Assembly (NCBI GenBank): GCA_036404255.1
Contig: DASWOP010000162.1
Span: 1 to 28,648, forward strand
DNA from: JARLFX01 sp036404255
GTDB taxonomy: Bacteria; Acidobacteriota; Terriglobia; Terriglobales; Acidobacteriaceae
Direction: 5' to 3'
Length of the DNA: 28,648 nucleotides
Both the position numbers and the translations under genes were made by a program. The notes under the pieces were generated by a model, which worked only from the letters and a program-made list of their open reading frames with translations, had not been told where the DNA came from and did no database searches. Below are positions 1-7,804 of the stretch, one piece after another (position 1 is the stretch's first letter; the number at the start of each line of letters is the position of its first letter).

Positions 1-85
1 AAAGGATCTTCTTCTCTGCCAGTGACGCGAAGTACATCAGGATTTGTTTTGAGAGTGGCGGCATGCCGTCAAAGGAAAAGGAAGC

Positions 86-1612
86 ATGGCAAAGATACAG
101 GCAGACGAAATAACCGAGCTACTCCGCCAGCAGATTGAGAACTACGAGCAGCGCGTTCAGGTCGACGAAGTCGGCACTGTGATCTCACTCGGCGACGGTA
201 TCGCCCGAGTCCACGGCCTCGACAAGGTCATGGCCGGCGAACTCATCGAGTTTCCCCACGGCATCGCCGGTCTCGCCATGAACCTGGACGAGTCCGAAGT
301 CGGCGCCGTCATTCTCGGCGACTACACCGAGATCAAGGAAGGCGACCAGGTCAAGCGCACGGGCAAGATCATGTCCGTGCCTGTGGGCAAGCAGCTCATC
401 GGCCGCGTTGTGAACGCGCTCGGCCAGCCGATCGACGACAAAGGCCCCATTGACACACCGGACTTCCTGCCCGTTGAGCGCATCGCTCCCGGCGTCATCG
501 CCCGTCAGGGTGTGAAGGAAGCCATGTACACCGGCATCAAGGCGATTGACGCCATGATCCCGATTGGCCGCGGACAGCGCGAGTTGCTCATTGGTGACCG
601 CCAGACCGGCAAGACCGCCGTCGCTCTGGACACCATCATCAACTCGGCGAAGAACAACCTCATTTGCATCTACTGCGCCATCGGGCAGAAGCGCTCGTCC
701 GTCGCGCAGGTTGTGCAGACGCTGGAAAGCTACGGCGCTATGGCATACACCATCGTCGTCGCCGCTACCGCCTCAGAGCCTGCGCCCATGCAATATCTTG
801 CGCCCTACGCCGCTACCGCCATGGGTGAATACTTCCGCGACAATGGCATGCACGCGCTGGTGATCTACGATGATCTCTCCAAGCACGCCGCCAGCTACCG
901 CGAAATCTCGCTCCTGCTCCGCCGTCCGCCAGGGCGCGAAGCGTACCCCGGCGACGTCTTCTATCTCCACTCGCGTCTGCTGGAGCGCTCCGCCAAGATG
1001 AACGATGCACACGGCGGTGGTTCACTGACTGCGCTTCCCATCATCGAGACCCAGGCGGGCGACGTTTCGGCTTACATTCCGACGAACGTCATCTCCATCA
1101 CCGATGGCCAGATCTTCTTCGAGACCGATCTCTTCAACGCCGGTGTCCGCCCCGCGGTCAACGTCGGCCTCTCGGTCTCGCGTGTCGGTTTCGCCGCAGC
1201 GATCAAGGCCATGAAGCAGGTTGGCGCCACGCTGAAGCTCGACCTCGCGCAGTATCGCGAGTTGGCCGCCTTCTCGCAGTTTGGTTCCGATCTGGATAAG
1301 GTCACGCAGCAGCAACTCAGCCGCGGCAGCCGCCTCACAGAGCTGCTGAAGCAGCCGCAATTCCAGCCCCTACCCCCCGAGAAGCAGATCGCCCTCCTCT
1401 TCGCCGGCGTCAACGGCTTGCTGGACGAGGTTGAAGTTGCCGATTTGCGCGCCTTTGAAGATGGCTACTATCCGTTCCTCGAGGGGACGCACGCTGATGT
1501 TCTGACAGACATCGCGACCAAGAAAGCTCTCGATGATGACCTGCGCAAGCGGCTCACCGACGCCATTAACGAATACAAGCAGATCTTCCTCGCGGAGCAT
1601 GCGAAGAAATAA
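86..1612 (+). CDS. atpA: F1F0 ATP synthase subunit alpha
   Basis: This is the non-catalytic nucleotide-binding subunit of the F1 head, which couples proton flow to ATP synthesis at the inner membrane. The 508 residues match the usual length (about 500-515). The N-terminal beta-barrel spans roughly residues 25-95. The Walker A motif GDRQTGKT is at 170-177, and the alpha/beta ATPase signature PAVNVGLSVSR is near 355-367, ending in the arginine that projects into the catalytic site. The start is supported by a purine-rich AAAGGAAAAGGAAG just upstream. It is first in the order atpA-atpG-atpD-atpC. The 85 bases before it hold no recognisable end of atpH, so whether the stator genes precede it cannot be seen here. 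Confidence 0.98.
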   Translation: MAKIQADEITELLRQQIENYEQRVQVDEVGTVISLGDGIARVHGLDKVMAGELIEFPHGIAGLAMNLDESEVGAVILGDYTEIKEGDQVKRTGKIMSVPVGKQLIGRVVNALGQPIDDKGPIDTPDFLPVERIAPGVIARQGVKEAMYTGIKAIDAMIPIGRGQRELLIGDRQTGKTAVALDTIINSAKNNLICIYCAIGQKRSSVAQVVQTLESYGAMAYTIVVAATASEPAPMQYLAPYAATAMGEYFRDNGMHALVIYDDLSKHAASYREISLLLRRPPGREAYPGDVFYLHSRLLERSAKMNDAHGGGSLTALPIIETQAGDVSAYIPTNVISITDGQIFFETDLFNAGVRPAVNVGLSVSRVGFAAAIKAMKQVGATLKLDLAQYRELAAFSQFGSDLDKVTQQQLSRGSRLTELLKQPQFQPLPPEKQIALLFAGVNGLLDEVEVADLRAFEDGYYPFLEGTHADVLTDIATKKALDDDLRKRLTDAINEYKQIFLAEHAKK

Positions 1613-1620
1613 CTTTAGTT

Positions 1621-1700
1621 TTGTCATTCCGTAGCGAAGGAATCTGCTTCTCTACCGCAACAGTTTTTAGATTTGTCATTCTGAGCGCAGCGAAGAATCT
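1621..1700. repeat. Two dispersed repeat units in the atpA-atpG spacer
   Basis: Two related units lie in the 124-bp spacer, each opening with TTGTCATTC. Unit 1 is 1621-1647 and contains GTAGCGAAGGAATCTGC. Unit 2 is 1673-1700 and contains GAGCGCAGCGAAGAAT. Bases 1675-1698 of unit 2 are identical over 24 bp to 12337-12360, and an inverted relative is at 18316-18342. The units look like degenerate halves of the palindrome found complete at 4303-4347. They lie inside an operon transcript and could fold or affect mRNA stability, which is an inference. Confidence 0.8.
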
Positions 1701-1736
1701 CAAGAGCTCAGAGCAGCAAAGAGCAACAAGGACGAT

Positions 1737-2825
1737 ATGGCAAACGTACTTGATCTTCGTCGACGCATCCGCAGCGTAAAGAACACGCGGCAGATCACCA
1801 AGGCCATGAAAATGGTCTCGGCCGCCAAGCTGCGCCGCGCCCAGGAACGCGCCATGGCCGCGCGTCCGTATGCGCGCATGCTTGGCAATGTGCTGCAGTC
1901 GCTGGTCCGCCGGACAGATGTCTACAACGATGCGGGCGACGTCGTGAATCCGCTGCTCGTCTGCCGTGAAGAGAAGAACATTCTTGTCCTCGTCGTCTCC
2001 GGCGACAAGGGCTTTGCCGGTGCCTTTAACTCCAACATCATCAAGGCCGCGCAGGCACTCATCGACGACCGCATCTCCAAAGGGCAGAATGTCGATGTCG
2101 AGCCGGTTGGCCGCAAGGCGCGCGATCTCTACCGCCGCCGCTATCCCGATGCGGTCTACGAGACCACCAGCGAGCAGTATGACAACGATCTCGCTACGCA
2201 CAACGAGACCATCCGCAAGCGTACGCAGCCCATCGAAGTCACCGGCGATCATCCCGGCATCCTGCTCAAGCTCATCTACGACGAGGTCAACGCTCTCTCC
2301 AACACCATCGTCGAGCGCTACGAACGTGCAGAGATCGATGCTGTCTACCTCGTCTTCAACGAGTTCAAGTCGGTCATCTCACAGCGCATCGTTGTAGAGA
2401 AGCTTCTCCCCATCCGTCAGGTCGGTGAGCGCGATGTAACCGTCGCCGAAGAGATGACGCAGGAAGAGCGGGAGCAGGCCGCCCACGCAGCCGAGACCTC
2501 CGGCATCGCCATTGACGAGCCTGCGGAGACCGTTGCGGCCGAAGAGGCGAAGAAGTTCGGCACGGCAGAGGTCGAATACATCTACGACCAGCCGCCCGCG
2601 CATATCTTCCGCCGTCTGCTGCCGCGCTACATTGCGACCCAGGTCTTCCATTCCATGCTGGAGTCGGTTGCCGCTGAACACGCCGCGCGCATGACCGCCA
2701 TGGATGCAGCCACAAATAACGCCGGCGACATGATTGACGCGCTTTCACTCACCATGAATCGCGTCCGTCAGGCAGCTATTACCAAGGAAATTATCGAAAT
2801 CGTGAGCGGCGCAGCTGCTCTGTAA
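1737..2825 (+). CDS. atpG: F1F0 ATP synthase subunit gamma, with acidic insert
   Basis: This is the central rotor shaft of F1, which turns inside the alpha3beta3 head. The N-terminal helix (DLRRRIRSVKNTRQITKAMKMVSAAKLRRA) and the C-terminal helix ending TKEIIEIVSGAAAL are canonical. At 362 residues it is about 70 longer than the usual 285-295. Most of the excess is a charged, Glu/Ala-rich stretch at about residues 228-276, between the beta-sheet domain and the conserved PPAHIFRRLLPRYI. A smaller extension lies near 140-165 (YETTSEQYDNDLATHNETIRKR). Neither is at the position of the chloroplast/cyanobacterial regulatory insert. Ribosome site AAGGA at 1728-1732 is 4 nt before ATG. The atpD gene follows after 17 bp. 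Confidence 0.96.
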   Translation: MANVLDLRRRIRSVKNTRQITKAMKMVSAAKLRRAQERAMAARPYARMLGNVLQSLVRRTDVYNDAGDVVNPLLVCREEKNILVLVVSGDKGFAGAFNSNIIKAAQALIDDRISKGQNVDVEPVGRKARDLYRRRYPDAVYETTSEQYDNDLATHNETIRKRTQPIEVTGDHPGILLKLIYDEVNALSNTIVERYERAEIDAVYLVFNEFKSVISQRIVVEKLLPIRQVGERDVTVAEEMTQEEREQAAHAAETSGIAIDEPAETVAAEEAKKFGTAEVEYIYDQPPAHIFRRLLPRYIATQVFHSMLESVAAEHAARMTAMDAATNNAGDMIDALSLTMNRVRQAAITKEIIEIVSGAAAL

Positions 2826-2842
2826 CTGAAGCGAGAAGGATT

Positions 2843-4294
2843 ATGGCCAATAACGAACCGAATATCGGAAAAGTAATCTCCATCAGCGGCCCTGCGGTCG
2901 ACGTGCAGTTCGAAGAAGCCAATATGCCGCCGATCTACCAGGCGCTACGCATCACCAGCGAGGGCTTCAACGTGCCCACGCCGCTGAACGTCGTCGTCGA
3001 AGTACAGCAGCATCTCGGCGAAGGCCGCGTCCGCTGCGTCGCCATGACGGCCACCGAAGGCATGGTCCGCGGCATGAAGGCGACTGACACCGGCGCCTAC
3101 ATCACCGTTCCCGTGGGCCGCGAGACCCTCGGTCGCGTGCTCAACGTGCTCGGTGAGCCCGTTGACGAACTCGGCCCGGTCAACGCCAAGGTCCACATGC
3201 CTATCCACCGGCAGGCGCCCTTGTTTGACGAGCAGTCCACCACGGAAGAGATGTTCGAGACCGGCATCAAGGTCATCGATCTCATTCAGCCATTTCTCAA
3301 GGGTGGCAAGATCGGCCTCTTCGGCGGCGCTGGCGTGGGCAAGACCGTCGTCATCCAGGAGCTCATCAACAACGTCGCCACCAAGCACGGCGGTTTCTCC
3401 GTCTTCGCCGGCGTTGGCGAACGCACCCGCGAGGGCAACGATCTCTGGAATGAGTTCCAGGAGTCCGGCGTGATCGATCTCAAGGATCTGCCGAAGTCCA
3501 AGGCTTCGCTGATCTACGGCCAGATGACCGAGCCTCCAGGGGCCCGTCTCCGCGTCGCGCTCACCGGCCTCACCGTCGCCGAGCACTTCCGCGATGAAGA
3601 AGGCGCGGACACGCTGCTCTTCATCGACAACATCTTCCGCTTCACCCAGGCCGGTTCTGAGGTCTCCACGCTGCTCGGCCGTATGCCGTCTGCCGTCGGT
3701 TACCAGCCCAACCTTGCTACTGAAATGGGCGAACTGCAGGAGCGCATCACTTCGACCAAGAAGGGTTCCGTCACCTCGGTGCAGGCCGTCTACGTCCCCG
3801 CGGACGATCTTACCGATCCTGCGCCGGCCACGACTTTTGCTCACCTGGACGCAACCACCGTGCTCTCGCGTCCGCTGTCTGAGCTCGGCATCTACCCGGC
3901 CGTCGATCCTCTGGCCTCCACCTCGCGCATCCTCTCGCCGCGCATCATCGGTCAGGAGCACTACGATGTGGCCCAGGGCGTGAAGCGTATTCTACAGCGC
4001 TACAAGGACCTGCAGGACATCATCAACATTCTCGGTATTGACGAACTCTCTGACGAAGACAAGATCACCGTCTCCCGCGCGCGCAAGGTGCAGCGTTTCC
4101 TCTCGCAGCCCTTCCACGTGGCAGAGATCTTCACAGGCATCCCCGGTGCCTACGTCAAGATCGAAGACACCATCCGCAGCTTCAAGGAGATCATCGAAGG
4201 CAAGCACGATGCGATCCCCGAGCAGGCTTTCTATCTGAAGGGTGGCATCGAAGACGTTCTCGCCGCCGCCGAGAAGATGAAGCAAACAGCATAG
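2843..4294 (+). CDS. atpD: F1F0 ATP synthase subunit beta
   Basis: This is the catalytic subunit of F1 that makes ATP from ADP and phosphate. At 483 residues it has normal length. Walker A GGAGVGKT is at 161-168 and the catalytic-glutamate loop GERTREGND at 192-200. The LLFIDNIFRF Walker B strand and the ALTGLTVAEHFRDEEG segment follow. The C-terminal domain carries the usual DELSDEDK loop, the counterpart of the DELSEED lever that contacts gamma. The ribosome site AGAAGGA lies at 2834-2840. It is 17 bp after atpG and 65 bp before atpC, a spacer that holds a palindromic repeat. Confidence 0.98.
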   Translation: MANNEPNIGKVISISGPAVDVQFEEANMPPIYQALRITSEGFNVPTPLNVVVEVQQHLGEGRVRCVAMTATEGMVRGMKATDTGAYITVPVGRETLGRVLNVLGEPVDELGPVNAKVHMPIHRQAPLFDEQSTTEEMFETGIKVIDLIQPFLKGGKIGLFGGAGVGKTVVIQELINNVATKHGGFSVFAGVGERTREGNDLWNEFQESGVIDLKDLPKSKASLIYGQMTEPPGARLRVALTGLTVAEHFRDEEGADTLLFIDNIFRFTQAGSEVSTLLGRMPSAVGYQPNLATEMGELQERITSTKKGSVTSVQAVYVPADDLTDPAPATTFAHLDATTVLSRPLSELGIYPAVDPLASTSRILSPRIIGQEHYDVAQGVKRILQRYKDLQDIINILGIDELSDEDKITVSRARKVQRFLSQPFHVAEIFTGIPGAYVKIEDTIRSFKEIIEGKHDAIPEQAFYLKGGIEDVLAAAEKMKQTA

Positions 4295-4302
4295 GCTTAC
4301 AC

Positions 4303-4347
4303 TTGTCATTCCACCGGGAAGCGAATCTGCTTTCCGCGGAATGACAA
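4303..4347. repeat. Palindromic repeat between atpD and atpC
   Basis: Perfect 10-bp outer arms TTGTCATTCC (4303-4312) and GGAATGACAA (4338-4347) enclose inner arms CGGGAAGC and GCTTTCCG with one G/T mismatch. The whole 45 bp could fold into one hairpin in the mRNA. The outer arm matches the TTGTCATTC start of the units at 1621 and 1673, so it belongs to the same family. It ends directly before the AAAGGAAAG ribosome site of atpC, so folding could influence atpC translation or 3'-end processing of atpD mRNA (inference). Confidence 0.85.
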
Positions 4348-4359
4348 AGGAAAGAAACA

Positions 4360-4794
4360 ATGGCAGAAGCAGCAACACAAACCGGTCTTCTCAGCGTTCG
4401 TCTGGTCACGCCGGACCGTATCCTGCTGGACGCGACGGCAGAGGCGGTCGAGCTGCCCTCCGCGAGCGGCTATCTTGAAGCGCTCTACGGCGCCGCTCCT
4501 CTGCTGGCAGAGCTTGGCGCCGGCGAAGTCCGCCTGCATGGCGGCACATCGAACAACCAGAAATTCTTTGTCGCGTGGGGGTTTGTCGAAGTCCTCCCCG
4601 AGCGTGTCACCATCCTCGCCCAGACGGCCCTGCTGCCCAGCGAGATTCAGCCGGATGAAGCCCGTGCAGAGCTCGCCGCCGCCGAAAAACTCTGGCAGGA
4701 AGCCGGCGACGACGCCCACAAGTACGACGAAGCCAACGCTCTTACCCGGCAGGCCGAAGAAAAACTCGCCAGCGCCGAACATAAATCCAGCTAG
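4360..4794 (+). CDS. atpC: F1F0 ATP synthase subunit epsilon
   Basis: This small central-stalk subunit links gamma to the c-ring and in many bacteria inhibits ATP hydrolysis. The 144 residues fit the family (about 130-140). It has an N-terminal beta-sandwich (LLSVRLVTPDRILLDATAEAVELPS, then FFVAWGFVEVLPERVTILAQTA) and a C-terminal helical hairpin rich in Ala/Glu (residues about 95-140). The usual GHAPLL loop reads GAAPLL, so the conserved histidine is replaced by alanine. Ribosome site AAAGGAAAG ends a few bases before ATG. It is the last gene of the cluster; the hairpin at 4814-4851 follows the stop by about 20 bp. Confidence 0.96.
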   Translation: MAEAATQTGLLSVRLVTPDRILLDATAEAVELPSASGYLEALYGAAPLLAELGAGEVRLHGGTSNNQKFFVAWGFVEVLPERVTILAQTALLPSEIQPDEARAELAAAEKLWQEAGDDAHKYDEANALTRQAEEKLASAEHKSS

Positions 4795-4813
4795 CACTAT
4801 ACAAAGCTTCTTC

Positions 4814-4851
4814 AACACAAAGGCCTCGCTCATCCGCGAGGCCTTTGTGTT
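4814..4851. terminator. Bidirectional hairpin terminator of atp operon
   Basis: The 16-bp arms AACACAAAGGCCTCGC and GCGAGGCCTTTGTGTT pair perfectly around a 6-nt loop. The hairpin lies 20 bp after the atpC stop and directly after the stop of the minus-strand gene at 4854-5081, so it can serve both strands. The T-run is inside the stem rather than a long free tail. Confidence 0.85.
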
Positions 4852-4853
4852 GT

Positions 4854-5081
4854 CTATTGAAAATAGCAAGACAAAGAACATGTCTTGCTGCCAACTTTAT
4901 GCTCAGCATGGGCAGGATTAGTTCCGTCTGAAGATGCTTGATGCAATCGCACAGGGCCCGAACATTCGGGGCATCTGTAGGGACCTTCTTGCCGCATTGC
5001 CTCTGCAATTGGTACAGATACCCAATCGAATTTGCGAGTAGGACCCTCGCCTATCCATTTCTGAAGTTGAACAACTTGCAT
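4854..5081 (-). CDS. Small putative zinc-ribbon protein (75 aa)
   Basis: No function is known to me. The short protein carries a clear set of possible zinc ligands: CPEC at residues 37-40 within YRCPECSGPVRLH, then HAEH at 58-61, and two late cysteines at 68 and 72. The general pattern (CPxC, GxVRLH, a HxEH pair and a terminal cysteine group) resembles small uncharacterised zinc-binding proteins I recall from other soil bacteria. A good ribosome site, AAAGGGGAT, precedes the ATG at 5081 by about 6 nt. It follows the methyltransferase gene on the same strand after 66 bp, so the two may be co-transcribed. The ligand pattern and ribosome site argue that it is a real gene; its role is unknown. 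Confidence 0.62.
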   Translation of the reverse strand: MQVVQLQKWIGEGPTRKFDWVSVPIAEAMRQEGPYRCPECSGPVRLHQASSDGTNPAHAEHKVGSKTCSLSCYFQ

Positions 5082-5147
5082 GGTATATCCCCTTTGGGCC
5101 TGAACTCAGGTTATTAAGGTGATACGACGGAAGCTAAGGCTTATTTG

Positions 5148-6002
5148 CTATAGCCACTGCGCCAGCCTCTTCCGCATCACAGCCATCGCTTCATCGCTCT
5201 CATCCACCAGCAGAAAATCCCGTCCGTTTCGTGCCGCTGCTTCGCCCGTGGTTCCGCTGCCGGCAAAAAAATCCAGCACCAGCTCGCCCGGCTGCGAATG
5301 CACCTTCACAATCCGCTCCAGCACACCCAGAGGCTTCTGCGTTGCGTAGCCGGTCTTCTCTTTACCCGTCGGAGAAACGATCGTGTGCCACCACACATCC
5401 GTCGGCGTCTTGCCGCGCGCTGCCTTCTCCGCGCCCACCAGCCCCGGAGCCATATATGGAATGCGGTCGCACTCGTCCAGGTTGAACGTGTACTGCTCCG
5501 GATTCTTCGTGTACCAGAGAATATTGTCGTGCTTCGCCGGCCAGCGTTTCTTCGCGCGCGCGCCGTAGTCATACGCCCAGATGATCTCGTTCTGGAAACA
5601 CTCGCGACCGAAGATCTCGTCCAGCATCACCTTGCAGTAGTGGACCTCGCGGTAATCGATGTGGAAGAAGAGTGACCCTGCCGGAGCAAGCACACGATAC
5701 GCCTCTTCCATCCGCGGCCGCAGAAATCCCAGAAAATCGTCGAAGCTATCGGCGTAGCTCGTGCCGGAGATCTTCTCCGTCCGGTACCGTTGCCCCTTGA
5801 ATCCCGTACGGTCGCCCGCGTCGTCGCGCACCGTCTTCATCTGCGTCCGCGCCTGCCTGCGTCCCGTGTTGAACGGTGGATCGATGTAGATCAGCGGCAC
5901 TGACTCCGCTGCCAATCCGCGCAACACCTCAAGATTATCGCCCTGCACAATACGTCCCAAGCCCGCTCCATTCGCTTCCATTGGATTCACCGAGTATCGC
6001 AT
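5148..6002 (-). CDS. Beta-class adenine/cytosine-N DNA methyltransferase
   Basis: The enzyme transfers methyl from S-adenosylmethionine to an exocyclic amino group of a DNA base. Motif order is that of the beta class: catalytic DPPF (motif IV) comes first at residues 41-44 in VPLIYIDPPFNTG, then a target-recognition region about 120-215, then TQKP (221-224, motif X), then DFFAGSGTTG (244-253, the SAM-binding motif I). DPPF versus DPPY is compatible with N4 or N6 methylation and does not decide it. At 284 residues it lacks the extra C-terminal domain of CcrM. No restriction endonuclease is beside it, so it is probably a solitary methylase. The start is uncertain: ATG at 6002 has a purine stretch very close, and in-frame starts lie at residues 5 (GTG) and 8 (ATG). 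It diverges from the MaoC gene. Confidence 0.9.
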   Translation of the reverse strand: MRYSVNPMEANGAGLGRIVQGDNLEVLRGLAAESVPLIYIDPPFNTGRRQARTQMKTVRDDAGDRTGFKGQRYRTEKISGTSYADSFDDFLGFLRPRMEEAYRVLAPAGSLFFHIDYREVHYCKVMLDEIFGRECFQNEIIWAYDYGARAKKRWPAKHDNILWYTKNPEQYTFNLDECDRIPYMAPGLVGAEKAARGKTPTDVWWHTIVSPTGKEKTGYATQKPLGVLERIVKVHSQPGELVLDFFAGSGTTGEAAARNGRDFLLVDESDEAMAVMRKRLAQWL

Positions 6003-6164
6003 CCTGCTTCGCCCGCGTCACGTCACACCCTCTTCCTCTCATCCCACCACTGCTGGCAAAACTACTATTTCGTGATCCCCGTCACAATGCTGCCGGAAAA
6101 TATTTCGCTCCCTGCTGCGGGTTCTATATTCCGCCTGTTATATTTCTTGTCCGAGAGGAAGACC

Positions 6165-6665
6165 ATGCCACAAGAGCTCTATTACGAAGACTTTGTTCCG
6201 GGCCAAAAGTTCCAGTCCGCTTATAGCGTCAAGGTCAGCGCACAGGAAATTAAGGAGTTCGGTCAAAAGTACGATCCGCAACCGTTCCATCTCGATGTTG
6301 AGGCGGGCGCCAATTCATTCTTTAACGGTCTGGCCGCCAGCGGCTGGCTCACTGCGGCAATCGTCATGCGCATGCGCGTGGATACCATCCACGTTGTCGG
6401 CGGCATGATCGGTGCCGGTGTGGATGAGATTCGCTGGACCACTCCCGTTCGTCCGGGCGACAGCCTGCGCAGCGAGTGCGAGATCGTCAGCGTCCGCCAC
6501 TCCCGCACTCGCCTCGTCTATGGTGTGGTCAAGCTTTCCAGCCTCACCTACAACCAGCGGAATGAAGTCGTAATGCGCAGCGTGGTCAACTTCCTCGCCC
6601 CCCTGCGCGCCAAGGCTGAGCAACTCAAGAGTCCAGTGCAGACCGCGTCTCCCACCTTCGCCTGA
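6165..6665 (+). CDS. MaoC-like hotdog-fold enoyl-CoA hydratase/dehydratase
   Basis: This 166-residue single hotdog-fold protein of the MaoC dehydratase family probably acts on an acyl- or enoyl-CoA thioester. The hydratase-2 active-site pattern is present: YDPQPFHLDVEAG (Asp and His of the catalytic pair) followed by FFNGLAASGW. The later PVRPGDSLRSECEI strand is typical. The ATG at 6165 is chosen because GAGAGGAAG lies just upstream and the family begins there (MPQELYYEDF). An in-frame upstream ATG at 6072 would add an unrelated 31-residue extension. No thiolase or acyl-CoA dehydrogenase lies nearby, so the pathway is unclear. Confidence 0.9.
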   Translation: MPQELYYEDFVPGQKFQSAYSVKVSAQEIKEFGQKYDPQPFHLDVEAGANSFFNGLAASGWLTAAIVMRMRVDTIHVVGGMIGAGVDEIRWTTPVRPGDSLRSECEIVSVRHSRTRLVYGVVKLSSLTYNQRNEVVMRSVVNFLAPLRAKAEQLKSPVQTASPTFA

Positions 6666-6685
6666 GCTGGCATTGAACCGGTCGC

Positions 6686-6711
6686 CCCACATCTCGTAGC
6701 GGAGATGTGGG
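6686..6711. repeat. Palindromic repeat, GCCCCA/GGTCTC family
   Basis: Perfect 10-bp arms CCCACATCTC and GAGATGTGGG surround a 6-nt loop. The layout matches the repeats at 23518-23550 and 23804-23837 (CCCAGGTCTC ... GAGACCTGGG), with a compensating A/T change inside the stem. It lies 20 bp after the MaoC stop and could act as a terminator there, but it has no T-tract. Confidence 0.75.
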
Positions 6712-6772
6712 AGCTCCCTGTCTCTGCCGCGAACACCCCAAATTCCACACCGCACCGGCGTATCCTAGAGAT

Positions 6773-7804
6773 ATGCGCATGACCGTGCTCGCCTCCGGCT
6801 CCAAGGGCAACTGTACGGTTGTCTCGAGCAGCCGCACGCGTATCCTCGTCGATGCCGGCCTCTCCTGTCGCGAACTCCTCAAGCGCATGGCTGCCGCCGG
6901 CGAAGATTCCTCCACGCTGAACGCCGTTCTGATCACCCACGAACATCAGGACCACGTAGCTGGCCTTGGCGTGCTCGCGCGCAAGCTCAAAATCCCCGTC
7001 TACATCACCGAACCCACGCACCGCGCCTGGGTCCGCATGCTCACACCGCGCACCACCATGACCTACTCGCAGTGGATGGAGCAGCGCCAGCAGGAGCGTG
7101 CCGTAGCCGCAGCCGATCTCGCCGCCCGTGAAGCCATGGGCCCCGGCACGGGTGACGTCATCGAGCAAATCTTCGCTGAGTCCGACGCCGAGATTGCCGA
7201 GGAAGCTGCCAAATCTCCAGTCGCCACTGCCGTAGTCGTGGAGCAGCTCAGCGCTCCCATCGCCGAGCAGCCTGCTGCCCGTACCACCGCCACGCCTACC
7301 TATCTGCCCGCGGTGGAGCACTTTTGTGCCGGAGTCAACTTCTCCATCGGCGACATTGCCATCGCGCCCTTCACCATTCCGCATGATGCTGCCGATCCCT
7401 GCGGCTTCGTCTTTGAGTCCGAAGGCATCCGCATCGGCATCGCAACTGATCTCGGCTATGTCCCGTCCAATGTGAAACAGGCGCTTCGCCGCTGCAACAT
7501 CCTCATGCTGGAGTCAAACCACGATCTGGAGATGCTGCGCGATGGCCCGTATCCCTGGTCCGTCAAGCAGCGCGTCATGTCCCGCGTCGGCCATCTCTCC
7601 AACGAAGCTGCCAGCCAGTTCCTCGAAGAGGAGTACGACGGAGCCGCCGCGTACATCATCCTCGCGCATCTCTCCGAGAGCAACAATCTGCCCTCGCTGG
7701 CCCGCATTGCGGCAGAGAACGCTCTGGCGAACCACATGCGCCTGCTAGGCAACAAACTCCTCCTGGCGGAGCAGGGAACGCCCACCGAATCGATTCATAT
7801 CTAG
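6773..7804 (+). CDS. WalJ/YycJ-like metallo-beta-lactamase-fold hydrolase with insert
   Basis: The protein resembles the WalJ/YycJ branch of metallo-beta-lactamase proteins, possible nucleases or phosphodiesterases. It opens with the family signature VLASGSKGNCT, and the metal-binding THEHQDH is at residues 55-61. Further ligands or signature residues are IPHDAADPCGF (His204), IATDLGYV (Asp226), LESNHDLEML and VGHLSNE. At 343 residues it exceeds the usual 260-odd because of an Ala/Glu/Gln-rich insert at about residues 91-180, between the ITEPTHRAW strand and the VEHF strand. ATG 6773 is preferred over an upstream in-frame ATG at 6707 that would overlap the repeat hairpin. A second ATG lies at 6779. 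Confidence 0.88.
   Translation: MRMTVLASGSKGNCTVVSSSRTRILVDAGLSCRELLKRMAAAGEDSSTLNAVLITHEHQDHVAGLGVLARKLKIPVYITEPTHRAWVRMLTPRTTMTYSQWMEQRQQERAVAAADLAAREAMGPGTGDVIEQIFAESDAEIAEEAAKSPVATAVVVEQLSAPIAEQPAARTTATPTYLPAVEHFCAGVNFSIGDIAIAPFTIPHDAADPCGFVFESEGIRIGIATDLGYVPSNVKQALRRCNILMLESNHDLEMLRDGPYPWSVKQRVMSRVGHLSNEAASQFLEEEYDGAAAYIILAHLSESNNLPSLARIAAENALANHMRLLGNKLLLAEQGTPTESIHI

Noticed and set aside
1..85. Possible end of atpH before atpA
   Set aside because: One frame closes at 23-25 with a short KDLLLCQ tail, but this does not resemble a delta-subunit C-terminus, so no call is made.
2945..3961. 338-residue minus-strand open frame inside atpD
   Set aside because: atpD is complete and canonical on the plus strand; the antisense product has only compositional bias.
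6072..6164. N-terminal extension of the MaoC-type protein
   Set aside because: The ribosome site GAGAGGAAG and the family start both point to ATG 6165; the extension is not family-like.
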